From: a virus
IMG/VR virus record: IMGVR_UViG_3300022841_000016
Coordinates: 1-62,118 of that record
Reading direction: 5' to 3' (one strand)
DNA: 62,118 bases
Shown: piece after piece, positions 32,556 to 40,473 of the stretch
Position numbering within the stretch: position 1 is the stretch's first letter
Layout: the number at the start of each line of letters is the position of its first letter
Notes under the pieces: model-generated
Databases searched by the model: none
The model's input: only the letters and a program-made list of their open reading frames with translations
What the model was told of the DNA's origin: nothing
Translations under genes and position numbers: made by a program

Positions 32556-34190
32556 ATGCCTAATACTTCCCATTCTACTACAACTTCTTGGAACACTTCA
32601 AGAACTACTTATGTTGTTACTAACACAAGTCATACTACAACTACAAGTTGGAGTACAAGTAAAAGTACAGGTTATTCTAGGTCTACATCTAAAATTACTA
32701 ATGAAAGTTATAGTACTTCAAAAAGCACTGTTACAACATGGTCTACAACTGTTTCAACAGCTGTACCAGTAAACACACAAAAGACAACTACATATTATAC
32801 TTCTAAAAGTACTATTACAAATTATTCAACTAGTTTAACAACTACCACAACTTATGGTACATCAAGAAGTACCACTACAACTTTTGCAACTTCAAAGAGT
32901 ACAGTAACTGTAAGGTCTACTTCAAGAACTACTACTTTTGCTACAACTAGAAGTACAAGTACTACCTGGTCAACCTCTAGAAGTACTACAACAACTTACA
33001 TAACTACTAGGGCTACTACTACTACTTATGCCACAAGTAAGGCTACAACAACTACTTTTGCTACTAGCCAGAGTACAACAACAACTTTTAATACCAATAA
33101 GTCAACTACAACTACTTATACCACTAATTATAATGTTATAACTAGTTTTAATACATCAAGGTCTACTACTGTAACTAATTCTACAACAAAGAATACCTCT
33201 ACTTATCATAGTACTAACAGAAGTACCACAACTACTTATAATACTGCTAGGTCAACTACAACTAGTTGGGCAACAAGTAAATCCACTACTACTACATTCC
33301 TTACATCTAGTAGCTGGACAACTACTTTTAGTACTATAACAAATTTTACAACTACTTATAATACTTCTCATAATACTAACACAACTGTTAGTACCTCAAG
33401 AAGTACTAATACAACCTGGTCTACTACTAGAAGCACAGTTACCACATACAATACTAATCACAGTACAGTGACAAGTTATAACACTAATCATAGTACTACA
33501 ACAACATTTGCTACAAGTCATAGCACTACTACCACTTATGCTACTAACCATGCAACTACAACTACATGGACAACTACATACAATAGAATAACTAGTTTTG
33601 ATACAAGCAAGTCAACTACTACAACATATAATACTTCTCACACTACCTCTACTACTTTTAGTACTAATCACAGTACTACTACTACATGGAGCACTAGTCA
33701 AAGTACTATAACTAATTACAGTACAAGTCATGCTACAAATACATCTTGGTTAACTGACAGAAGCACAACCACAACTTGGAACACTACTTCTTCTATTACC
33801 ACTACTTATAACACTAGTCATACAACTGTAACTACTTATAATACCAATCATAGTACAGTTACTAACTATTCTACAAGTAGTTCAAGAAACACTACATGGT
33901 CTACACAGAGAAGTACTACAACTACTTACTCAACAAGCCATATTACATTAACAAACTATAATACTAACCATAGCACAACTACCACATACAGTACATCAAA
34001 AAGTACTACAACCACATACAACACATTAAAAGCAACAACTACTAGTTATAACACAACTTACAATACCACTACTACATTTAGTACAAGTACATCTAAGTTG
34101 ACAAACTATTCTACTAGTCATAGCACAACAACAACCTGGTCTACCAGTAGATCTACAACAACTACTTTTACAACAACATGGTATGTTTAA
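32556..34190 (+). CDS. Ser/Thr-rich 10-residue repeat protein B, 544 residues
   Basis: It is repetitive from the first residues (SHSTTTSWNTSRTT) to the C-terminus (TFTTTWYV). The repeat is the same 10-residue unit as in protein A, also with the aromatic at position 6 and often K, R or H at position 10 (STTTTYATSK, STTTTFNTNK). It has no distinct anchor or tip domain, unlike protein A, so it may co-assemble with A or be held by another protein. Probably a paralogue by duplication. Function unknown. Confidence 0.8.
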   Translation: MPNTSHSTTTSWNTSRTTYVVTNTSHTTTTSWSTSKSTGYSRSTSKITNESYSTSKSTVTTWSTTVSTAVPVNTQKTTTYYTSKSTITNYSTSLTTTTTYGTSRSTTTTFATSKSTVTVRSTSRTTTFATTRSTSTTWSTSRSTTTTYITTRATTTTYATSKATTTTFATSQSTTTTFNTNKSTTTTYTTNYNVITSFNTSRSTTVTNSTTKNTSTYHSTNRSTTTTYNTARSTTTSWATSKSTTTTFLTSSSWTTTFSTITNFTTTYNTSHNTNTTVSTSRSTNTTWSTTRSTVTTYNTNHSTVTSYNTNHSTTTTFATSHSTTTTYATNHATTTTWTTTYNRITSFDTSKSTTTTYNTSHTTSTTFSTNHSTTTTWSTSQSTITNYSTSHATNTSWLTDRSTTTTWNTTSSITTTYNTSHTTVTTYNTNHSTVTNYSTSSSRNTTWSTQRSTTTTYSTSHITLTNYNTNHSTTTTYSTSKSTTTTYNTLKATTTSYNTTYNTTTTFSTSTSKLTNYSTSHSTTTTWSTSRSTTTTFTTTWYV

Positions 34191-34214
34191 ATTATTTATT
34201 ATCTTAGCACAGAA

Positions 34215-34787
34215 ATGGATACAATAAAAGATAGAATAACTTGGTTACAAGGAGAAGATAAAAAGTACAGTAAGCTTTATTCTTCTGGATATCCTCATGG
34301 GGGACCTATGGGATTAGTAACAGTCTTTGATATTCCCAAAGAAAAAAAGTGTATAGATTTAGGATGTGGATTAGGAGAATTGAGTAAACACTTTACAGAC
34401 TACACAGGAGTGGATGTCTCTAGCTGGGTTATAGGCTCAAACAAACAAAGAAAAATTAATGGTACTTACTACCATGCTTCTTTAGATAATCTAACTTGTA
34501 TAAACAAGAACCAATATGATGTAGGTATCTGTTCAGATGTAATGGAGCATATCCCTGAAGAAAAAGTAGGAGTTATTTTAAAAAGTATATCTTTGTTAAA
34601 AGTAGGAACTTTTTATTTTGACATAGCTCTTCTGCCAAGTTCTAATGTAGATGAAGAAGGAAAAAATTTACACCTTACTCTTTGGAAACAAGAAAGATGG
34701 GTAGAAGAACTAAAAAAGTATTTTAAATTAAAAGAAGGTAAAATTTGTGAAGGAAGTCTTAGAGTAAGTTGTACCTTGAAACAATAA
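34215..34787 (+). CDS. SAM-dependent methyltransferase, class I
   Basis: 190 residues. The glycine-rich SAM loop is CIDLGCGLGEL (residues 46-56). Motif II is the acidic TGVDVS at 64-69, and motif IV is SDVMEHI (107-113), as in small-molecule or sugar methyltransferases rather than DNA methylases: no DPPY or PC motif. It follows the second Ser/Thr repeat gene and precedes a glycosyltransferase-like gene, so a role in tailoring a glycan or fiber is plausible. Substrate not determinable. Confidence 0.8.
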   Translation: MDTIKDRITWLQGEDKKYSKLYSSGYPHGGPMGLVTVFDIPKEKKCIDLGCGLGELSKHFTDYTGVDVSSWVIGSNKQRKINGTYYHASLDNLTCINKNQYDVGICSDVMEHIPEEKVGVILKSISLLKVGTFYFDIALLPSSNVDEEGKNLHLTLWKQERWVEELKKYFKLKEGKICEGSLRVSCTLKQ

Positions 34788-34811
34788 TTATTAATAATTA
34801 AAAACAGAAGT

Positions 34812-35213
34812 ATGAATGCACAAACAATTATTTTAATTATCCTAGGATTAGGATTTTTTATTACAGCACTACTAGTGCTAAAGAAAAGAAAACCACAAAG
34901 TATTAATGTTACAACAACCACTAAAGCAGTAGCTACAACTACAGTAAAGCCTAGTGATGTTGATCCAAGTGATGTTAAACCAAGTGATCCAATTGCTACT
35001 ACAACTACAACTACAAAGGCACCACAACCTAGTCCTAGCATTGATGCTACTAGATACAAGCCTAACCCTAGACCAAAGAAGAATCCAGCTCCAAAAAAGA
35101 AACCAAATCCAAGACCTAAAAAAGAAGCAGTTAAAGTTGCACCTAAGAAGGTTGTTAGAAAGGTTAAAGAAGAGCCTAAAGCAAAACCAAGAAAACCTAA
35201 AGCTAAAAAATAA
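34812..35213 (+). CDS. Membrane-anchored protein with Thr/Pro/Lys-rich tail
   Basis: 133 residues. One transmembrane helix at residues 5-23 (TIILIILGLGFFITALLVL) is followed by KKRK, which by the positive-inside rule puts the rest in the cytoplasm. Next come a Thr-rich segment with repeated PSDVDPSDVKPSDP and a highly basic Pro/Lys tail (PNPRPKKNPAPKKKPNPRPK and more). The tail could bind nucleic acid or an acidic partner. A TonB-like proline-lysine rod is another option if the topology is reversed. No family recognised. Confidence 0.65.
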   Translation: MNAQTIILIILGLGFFITALLVLKKRKPQSINVTTTTKAVATTTVKPSDVDPSDVKPSDPIATTTTTTKAPQPSPSIDATRYKPNPRPKKNPAPKKKPNPRPKKEAVKVAPKKVVRKVKEEPKAKPRKPKAKK

Positions 35214-35221
35214 GTTACAAT

Positions 35222-36130
35222 ATGGAAATGTTTGACCAAAAAGTTCTTAAAGAGAGGATTGGAGAACTTAAGAAAAGTAATAACCTAAAGACATTAGAAC
35301 CTGTAGAAAGGTATTTACTTGAAAAGTTAAAGAAGACTGGTGTGAAAGCCAACTATGATGTATTGTGTGAGGAGATGCCTTACTTTGATACAATAGGTTA
35401 CACAGAGTATGCAACCAACTTTATTATGTCCCCACTTAATCTAAAGATGAAAGAAGACATGATGAGGGATGCAGAGCAGGATACAGATGAATATGAAATA
35501 TTAGATTATGCATCTCATTTTGCTGATAACATTAAGAATAATTTAGCTAATAAATACAAAGACAGATTATCTGACTTTGATGGATACAAAGAGGTTACAG
35601 CTTTAGTAGTTTTACCAGGGTCTAATAAACTAAAGTCAGCTGTTTGTATCAACAAGTTAAAAGAGATAAAGAGATTGTATGGTGATGATGTTTATTTTAA
35701 ACCTCACCCACTTACAACACATGCTTTCATTGGTGAGTTGAAAGACTTATTTGGTGAGAACAGTATATTACCTAGAGAGATTGATTTGTATTATTTCCTA
35801 GCAAAAGTAGATAAGGTCTACACAACCCACATAAGTGAAAGTGCAGTTTATGCCATAGCTTTGGGTAAGAAGATTGAGCCTATTGATGTTTACAATGAAA
35901 TAAGACAAGGATCTTTTTACAGTATAAATGTAGGTCTTTTTGAAAATCAATATGAAGGCAAAGAGTGGATTAACAAAGTCTTCTCAAGTCCAAAGTCAGG
36001 AGTGATAAATCCTAATCTTGATAAAGATTGGAAAAAGAAAGTAGATTTATATTTAGAATACATTTTAGAAAAAAGGGAAATGTATAAAGATTGGTACATA
36101 GACAGTAGAGTACCAAAAGAAAAAAAGTAA
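35222..36130 (+). CDS. GT-B-like glycosyltransferase (capsule/sialyltransferase type)
   Basis: 302 residues. The C-terminal half has VYFKPHPLTTHAFIGE (KPHP near residue 160), then ILPREIDLYYFLAKVDKVYT and a THISESAVYAIALGKKIEPI segment. This order (KPHP, a short acidic helix, then S-x-S-x-x-x-x-A-x-x-x-GK) resembles the donor-binding half of polysialyl and capsule glycosyltransferases of GT-B fold. The N-terminal half is shorter and unassigned. It closes the fiber region before the lysis genes. Confidence 0.6.
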   Translation: MEMFDQKVLKERIGELKKSNNLKTLEPVERYLLEKLKKTGVKANYDVLCEEMPYFDTIGYTEYATNFIMSPLNLKMKEDMMRDAEQDTDEYEILDYASHFADNIKNNLANKYKDRLSDFDGYKEVTALVVLPGSNKLKSAVCINKLKEIKRLYGDDVYFKPHPLTTHAFIGELKDLFGENSILPREIDLYYFLAKVDKVYTTHISESAVYAIALGKKIEPIDVYNEIRQGSFYSINVGLFENQYEGKEWINKVFSSPKSGVINPNLDKDWKKKVDLYLEYILEKREMYKDWYIDSRVPKEKK

Positions 36131-36186
36131 AGAAGTAATTTAATAAAGTACCCCCTAGTGACAGCAACAAATATAAATCCCAGGGA

Positions 36187-36759
36187 ATGACAACATTTGT
36201 ACACACATTAAAACAAGCAACTATGGAAGGATTCTCCTTGTACATACAGTACTTTATTAAATTGTTTCTCAGTATTAAGCTTTTTGCAACCCCAAGTGGG
36301 ATGGTATCTGGGATTTCAGTAACTACTGTATTATTATTAAGTTCAGTTCAACAGTCAATACTTCTGTTATTAGGACTATTTATGTTAGACTTTGCAACAG
36401 GTATAGCAGCTTCAATAAAAGAACAAGTAGATTACAGAAAAAAGAACCCTGACTTTCCTAAGAACAATTTTGTATCCTCTGAAAAACTAAAGCTGTCACT
36501 AGTTAAACTCTTTACATATACTACTGTAATATTATCAGTAAATGGTATAGAAACTATCTTCAAAATAAAAACATTTTCTTTTCCTAGCATTACAACACAT
36601 AATTATTCTATCACTTTAATTGTGATAGGAGTGTGTACTACAATAGAATTTTACTCTATCTTCTTTGAGAACTTCAAAAGGATGGGGTTTGACATTATTA
36701 GTGGTATTACTAAAACTGTCAAGGCTGCTAAAAAAGTTTATGATGAAGTAAAAAAATAA
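36187..36759 (+). CDS. Holin-like membrane protein
   Basis: 190 residues with three to four hydrophobic segments (about 18-32, 46-78 with LLLLGLFMLDFATGIAAS, 104-120, 139-155). The DFATGI-AS motif and SEKLKLSLVK match the phage holin family 4 (toxin secretion/phage lysis type) common in Bacteroidota phages. It precedes the hydrolase-like gene by 4 bases. Probably controls lysis timing. Confidence 0.8.
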   Translation: MTTFVHTLKQATMEGFSLYIQYFIKLFLSIKLFATPSGMVSGISVTTVLLLSSVQQSILLLLGLFMLDFATGIAASIKEQVDYRKKNPDFPKNNFVSSEKLKLSLVKLFTYTTVILSVNGIETIFKIKTFSFPSITTHNYSITLIVIGVCTTIEFYSIFFENFKRMGFDIISGITKTVKAAKKVYDEVKK

Positions 36760-36763
36760 AACA

Positions 36764-37369
36764 ATGGCAACAAAAGTAAAAAGTTACACAGATAAAGAAC
36801 TCCTTGACAGAATGAAAAGCTTAGATAGCTTTACTCACATGCCAGAGTCACACCACATAATTGCATTAAGAAGCAAAGAAGATGTGGCAGACAGGTATGA
36901 TGATAAACTCTATCTGTTTAAAGGAGAGAAGTTTGTCTCAGTAATGAGTTGTACAACCAACAGTGGTAAGTATGGCTTATTAAACTTTATGAAGTGGAAT
37001 AAGAAAGGCACTGCTGTAATTAAATTTGATGAAGTATATTATGATACTTTCATGAAATCTGATGGGGACTGTGTTAGACACCACAATAGTAAGATGCCAT
37101 GTCTAAGACAAATGGGTCCTATGAAGTATTATAGAGACAACAACAAAGACTTAAAGATAGATGAAGCTGGAGAAGTATTTGAAGCTAACAATAGTACCAA
37201 TATACATGGGAACTCTTATGTAGCAAAGAAAGGAATAATTTCCTGGACAATTGGTAAATGGGGTACAGGATGCATAGTTGTAAATGACCTTACAAAATAC
37301 TTTGAAGTTTTACTGTTAAGAATAAAGTTTAACAAGTTAATTACCTTCACAGGTTTAAAAGAATTTTAA
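36764..37369 (+). CDS. Endolysin candidate, YkuD-like fold
   Basis: 201 residues. HIIALRSKEDVADRYDDKLY, then VIKFDEVYYDTF, then YYRDNNKDLKID, then NIHGN (H148) and a final WTIGKWGTGCIVV (C170) match a Bacteroidota phage family in which an IH and a late WSxGC recall the His/Cys pair of YkuD L,D-transpeptidase-type enzymes. Position between two holin-like genes argues for peptidoglycan cleavage. Here the usual Ser before GC is Thr. Confidence 0.7.
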   Translation: MATKVKSYTDKELLDRMKSLDSFTHMPESHHIIALRSKEDVADRYDDKLYLFKGEKFVSVMSCTTNSGKYGLLNFMKWNKKGTAVIKFDEVYYDTFMKSDGDCVRHHNSKMPCLRQMGPMKYYRDNNKDLKIDEAGEVFEANNSTNIHGNSYVAKKGIISWTIGKWGTGCIVVNDLTKYFEVLLLRIKFNKLITFTGLKEF

Positions 37370-37371
37370 TT

Positions 37372-37875
37372 ATGAGTGAAAACCCAAAGCTAAGAAAGAA
37401 TGGAGGACCAGGCACCAAGACAGGAAATTTCCTAAGAGGTGTACTAGGTGCTGCTCCTAAACTTATTGACCTTGTTACAGGGGGTAAGTTCACAGATGCC
37501 ATTAGTTTAATTTCAGGTTCCCCTACTAATGCAGGGTTATCTGCAGATGAAGCTGACAAGGTGTTTAACATGATACAAGAAGATATCAAAGACATACAGA
37601 ATGCTAGGCAGATGCAAACAGAGATAGCTACTTCTGCTAACTCAACTAAACTAGCTAAAAACTTTGTTTACTATTTAGCTATTGGAGTGTTTACATTCTC
37701 AGTAGCAGTAGTAATACTTTTATTCTTTAAGGAAGTTCCTGAAAAGAACAAAGATGTAGTAAACTTTATTTTAGGAGTACTCATAGGTACAGGTCTAACA
37801 GGAATCTTTAACTACTTTTTTGGTAGCTCTAAAGGGTCAAAAGATAAAGCAGACTTACTGTCTGCACTAAAATAA
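37372..37875 (+). CDS. Second holin-like or 3TM-type membrane protein
   Basis: 167 residues. The soluble N-terminal half ends in a helix with DKVFNMIQEDIKDIQNARQM. Two membrane segments follow (NFVYYLAIGVFTFSVAVVIL and FILGVLIGTGLTGIFNYFFG). The layout recalls the Holin_3TMs family. It could be the actual holin with the 190-residue protein as partner. The stop overlaps the next ATG as TAATG. Confidence 0.65.
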   Translation: MSENPKLRKNGGPGTKTGNFLRGVLGAAPKLIDLVTGGKFTDAISLISGSPTNAGLSADEADKVFNMIQEDIKDIQNARQMQTEIATSANSTKLAKNFVYYLAIGVFTFSVAVVILLFFKEVPEKNKDVVNFILGVLIGTGLTGIFNYFFGSSKGSKDKADLLSALK

Positions 37876-38129
37876 TGGCAACTACTACAACAGACAAAGC
37901 TATTTTCTCAATGGAATTGAGTAAGTTAATCCCCTTAATTGTGGGATTAATGTTGGCTACAAATACTGTGTCTCTTACAATACAAAGACTATCTAACCTA
38001 GAGGAGAAAAGTGATTATGACATCAAGGCAACCAAAAGAAGAATAGACAACTCAAGAACAGAGATTAAGTATGAAACAGAGATCAAAGATTTAAGGAGAG
38101 ACTTGAAGCACTGTAAAGAGAAAAGTTAA
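37875..38129 (+). CDS. Small membrane coiled-coil protein, possible spanin
   Basis: 84 residues. One hydrophobic helix at about 17-37 (LIPLIVGLMLATNTVSLTI) is followed by a long charged coiled coil (KATKRRIDNSRTEIKYETEI). Single membrane anchor plus coiled coil and coupling to lysis genes match an inner-membrane spanin (Rz-like). No embedded Rz1-type lipoprotein was seen on the same stretch. Confidence 0.6.
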   Translation: MATTTTDKAIFSMELSKLIPLIVGLMLATNTVSLTIQRLSNLEEKSDYDIKATKRRIDNSRTEIKYETEIKDLRRDLKHCKEKS

Positions 38130-38185
38130 GATTAAACTGAAAGATAATTAAGGTTCTACAAGCTAGAAGTTTAATTATTTTTTAC

Positions 38186-38193
38186 TAACTTTG
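38186..38193 (+). promoter_or_regulatory. Bacteroidota-type -7 promoter box, possibly leaderless
   Basis: TAACTTTG fits the TAnnTTTG consensus of the Bacteroidota primary sigma factor. A GTTTAA stretch lies about 17 bases upstream, near where the -33 element should be. The start codon of the nuclease gene begins at 38199, so transcription would start at or a few bases before the ATG. Confidence 0.5.
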
Positions 38194-38198
38194 TGTTC

Positions 38199-38981
38199 AT
38201 GGAACACAAGGAAATTGGTAGAAAGCTTATTGAGCACTTCAAAGTAATGATATTTGATGAGCCTTCTCACACATACAAAGTAGCAGGAAAAGGGTTAACA
38301 CCTGTATCAACTTTCATTAAGAAATTTGTGAAACCTTTTGATGTAGACAAGGTAGCACCTTTCTCTGCAAAGAAAGAAGGAGTTACAGTAGAAGAGATTA
38401 AAGCAAAATGGGACAAGATAAAGAATGAAGCCTGTGACAATGGTACTAAAGTACATGACTTTGGAGAAAGATTTGTAATAGATAAATACAAAGTAGAGTC
38501 TGATTTAGAATACAGTAGTGTTTTACAACACTTAAAGAATGATGAAAAGTTACAACCTAAGTCAGAAGCCTTAGTAAAGTTTTGGAAGAAAATGCCAGAA
38601 CACTACTATCCAGTAGCTTTAGAGCTTAGGATGTTTTGTTTAGAGATGGGCATTGCAGGTACAGCAGATATAATACTTGTGGACAAAAGAGATGGTAGTT
38701 TAGTTATTGCTGATTACAAAACCAATAAGGATTTGTTTAAACAGTACAAACAACAAAAGTTATTAGGTATCTTTAAGCACATGAATGATACTCCTTACAG
38801 TAAGTACAAAGTTCAGCTTTCTACTTATCAAATTCTACTAGAAAAGGTAGGATTTAAAGTGAGTAGAAGATTTTTAATTTGGTTAAAAGAAGATGGGGAA
38901 TATGAAATATTTGACACCTCTGATATTACCAAAGATATTATAAGCTATTTTAAAGCTAAAGTAGAATATGCAAATTGGTAA
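38199..38981 (+). CDS. PD-(D/E)XK nuclease, Cas4/RecB-like
   Basis: About 260 residues from the ATG at 38199; a GTG 6 bases upstream lies inside the promoter box and is less likely. The catalytic layout is clear: GTKVHDFGE with H86/E90, MGIAGTADII with D157, and LVIADYKTNK with D172 and K174. This is the order of RecB/Cas4-type exonucleases and many phage recombination nucleases. A Cys cluster for an iron-sulfur site is not visible. Likely role in recombination or DNA processing for packaging. Confidence 0.85.
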   Translation: MEHKEIGRKLIEHFKVMIFDEPSHTYKVAGKGLTPVSTFIKKFVKPFDVDKVAPFSAKKEGVTVEEIKAKWDKIKNEACDNGTKVHDFGERFVIDKYKVESDLEYSSVLQHLKNDEKLQPKSEALVKFWKKMPEHYYPVALELRMFCLEMGIAGTADIILVDKRDGSLVIADYKTNKDLFKQYKQQKLLGIFKHMNDTPYSKYKVQLSTYQILLEKVGFKVSRRFLIWLKEDGEYEIFDTSDITKDIISYFKAKVEYANW

Positions 38982-38994
38982 AACATAAAAAGTA

Positions 38995-39720
38995 ATGGCA
39001 CTAACAGGAAACATTATACAAAGGGTTCAAAGTCTTTATAGTAAAGGCATAGAATCTGGGTCTTCAAGGTTAATGAGAAGACACATTTATTCTAAAATGG
39101 TAAGTGTCAGAGCACTCTTATTCTTTAATAAGATAAATAAAAGACAATTCATTTCTAAGTTTAATTACACTATGCTATCTTGTGTAGAGTTAATTAAGAC
39201 TACAGAAGATAATTGTCCTTGCTTGCCTGCACCAGGATGCAAGATTCTAAGAACTAAACATAAATTACCTAAGCCTGTAAACAGTATCAATGGTTATATG
39301 ATTGACTCTGTGATGTCTGTAAACCATGGCACCATCTTTCATGAGGTAACTTACAAAAGTAAAATATGGAGAGCTGCAGATAAGTACTCTTCAAGTAAGC
39401 CTGACTTCTTTATAAAAGATGACTATTTATACATTACCTCTACAAGAACACTAGAATCCATAAACATCTTAGGTTTGTTTGCACATCCTTTAGATGCTTT
39501 AAACTACCCTTCAAAATGTGAAGAGGTAACAACTTGTCCTACACATCCCACTGAAATGGAGTTTCCTTTAGATGAGGAATTGGTAGATGCTTTAGTAGAA
39601 CTTACTGTACAAGAAATTGCTGCAGGATTTGCAGTAGGGTATGAAGATAAAAGGAATGATGGATCAGACCATGTAGAAGGTTCACAACAACCACAGAGAA
39701 GACAACAGAGAAGACAATAG
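38995..39720 (+). CDS. Ring/collar protein of crAss-like type
   Basis: 241 residues. The segment SLYSKGIESGSSRLMRRHIY, then CPCLPAPGCKILRTKHKLP, resembles crAss-like collar ring proteins, in which an early YSKG precedes a Cys-rich PC-x-PxPGC strand. The C-terminus is Gln/Arg-rich and probably disordered (QQPQRRQQRRQ). It likely connects portal and tail. Confidence 0.7.
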   Translation: MALTGNIIQRVQSLYSKGIESGSSRLMRRHIYSKMVSVRALLFFNKINKRQFISKFNYTMLSCVELIKTTEDNCPCLPAPGCKILRTKHKLPKPVNSINGYMIDSVMSVNHGTIFHEVTYKSKIWRAADKYSSSKPDFFIKDDYLYITSTRTLESINILGLFAHPLDALNYPSKCEEVTTCPTHPTEMEFPLDEELVDALVELTVQEIAAGFAVGYEDKRNDGSDHVEGSQQPQRRQQRRQ

Positions 39721-39723
39721 CCT

Positions 39724-40200
39724 ATGAATAATATATTATCCTCATATAAATATTACAGGTCAGCAGGAGGTGGCTTAGAAGTTAATAGAAAGGACTTTTG
39801 TAAAATTGTAAATGAGTTTAATAAACACATCATGCAATTTGTTTTTGATGGAGATGAAGTTAAGCTGCCTGAAAAGATGGGCACTATCTCTGTAAAAGGT
39901 AAAAAGATTAAAACAGAGTTTGATGAAGAGCTAGGTAGAATTACTAACCAGGCTGTAGATTATCAAGAAACTAATAAGCTTTGGGCAAAGTGTCCAGAGT
40001 GTCAAAAGAAAAAGCAAATGGTTTATCATTTGAATGAACACTCTGATGGCATTAGATATAAGTTCTTTTGGAGTAAAGAAAGAATGATAGTAGAATACAA
40101 GTTGTTTTACACTATGATTTTTACAAGAACAAACAAAAGACATTTGTCTCAGTTAATACAAAAAGGACAAGAGTTCTATGTTGAACCTACTAAATTTTAA
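39724..40200 (+). CDS. Conserved crAss-like protein with HU/IHF-like segment
   Basis: 158 residues. It opens SYKYYRSAGGGLEVNRKDFC and has EVKLPEKMGTISVKGKK, a strand-turn-strand like the arm of HU/IHF proteins, then a Cys pair (KCPECQKK) and a conserved basic end. Crassvirales are reported to encode IHF-like proteins, and this pattern is a weak match. A tail or DNA-ejection role is equally possible. Confidence 0.5.
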   Translation: MNNILSSYKYYRSAGGGLEVNRKDFCKIVNEFNKHIMQFVFDGDEVKLPEKMGTISVKGKKIKTEFDEELGRITNQAVDYQETNKLWAKCPECQKKKQMVYHLNEHSDGIRYKFFWSKERMIVEYKLFYTMIFTRTNKRHLSQLIQKGQEFYVEPTKF

Positions 40201-40203
40201 ATT

Positions 40204-40458
40204 ATGAGTGAAATAAAAATGACTAAAAGTTCTTCAGAAGGAACTGGTGTACCAAAAGGTGCAGAAATATTAAAGAAAGACACTACTGTAAGAGTAGAGA
40301 AAATTGAAAATGGGTTTATAATCTCTAAAAATACAGAGATAAGATACAAAATAAAAGATAGGACTGACTATGCTTATGTAGACAAAAAGTATTTTAGTGA
40401 AACAGACCCTATGGAGATTAAGCTAAATGGCAAAAGTCTTTCAGATGATTTTAAATAA
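40204..40458 (+). CDS. Small unknown protein, 84 residues
   Basis: Ser/Gly/Lys-rich disordered N-terminus, then a beta-like segment (TTVRVEKIENGFIISKN, YAYVDKKYFSET). No Cys or membrane part. It sits 3 bases after its upstream neighbour in the collar gene set, so it may be a small structural protein. Not recognised. Confidence 0.65.
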   Translation: MSEIKMTKSSSEGTGVPKGAEILKKDTTVRVEKIENGFIISKNTEIRYKIKDRTDYAYVDKKYFSETDPMEIKLNGKSLSDDFK

Positions 40459-40473
40459 TTAAAAAATAAGTAA

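Noticed and set aside
30205-34190. CRISPR-like or satellite DNA from the regular 30-base periodicity
   Set aside because: The period reflects the 10-residue protein repeat. Both regions are fully open in one frame, units are degenerate and no unique spacers exist.
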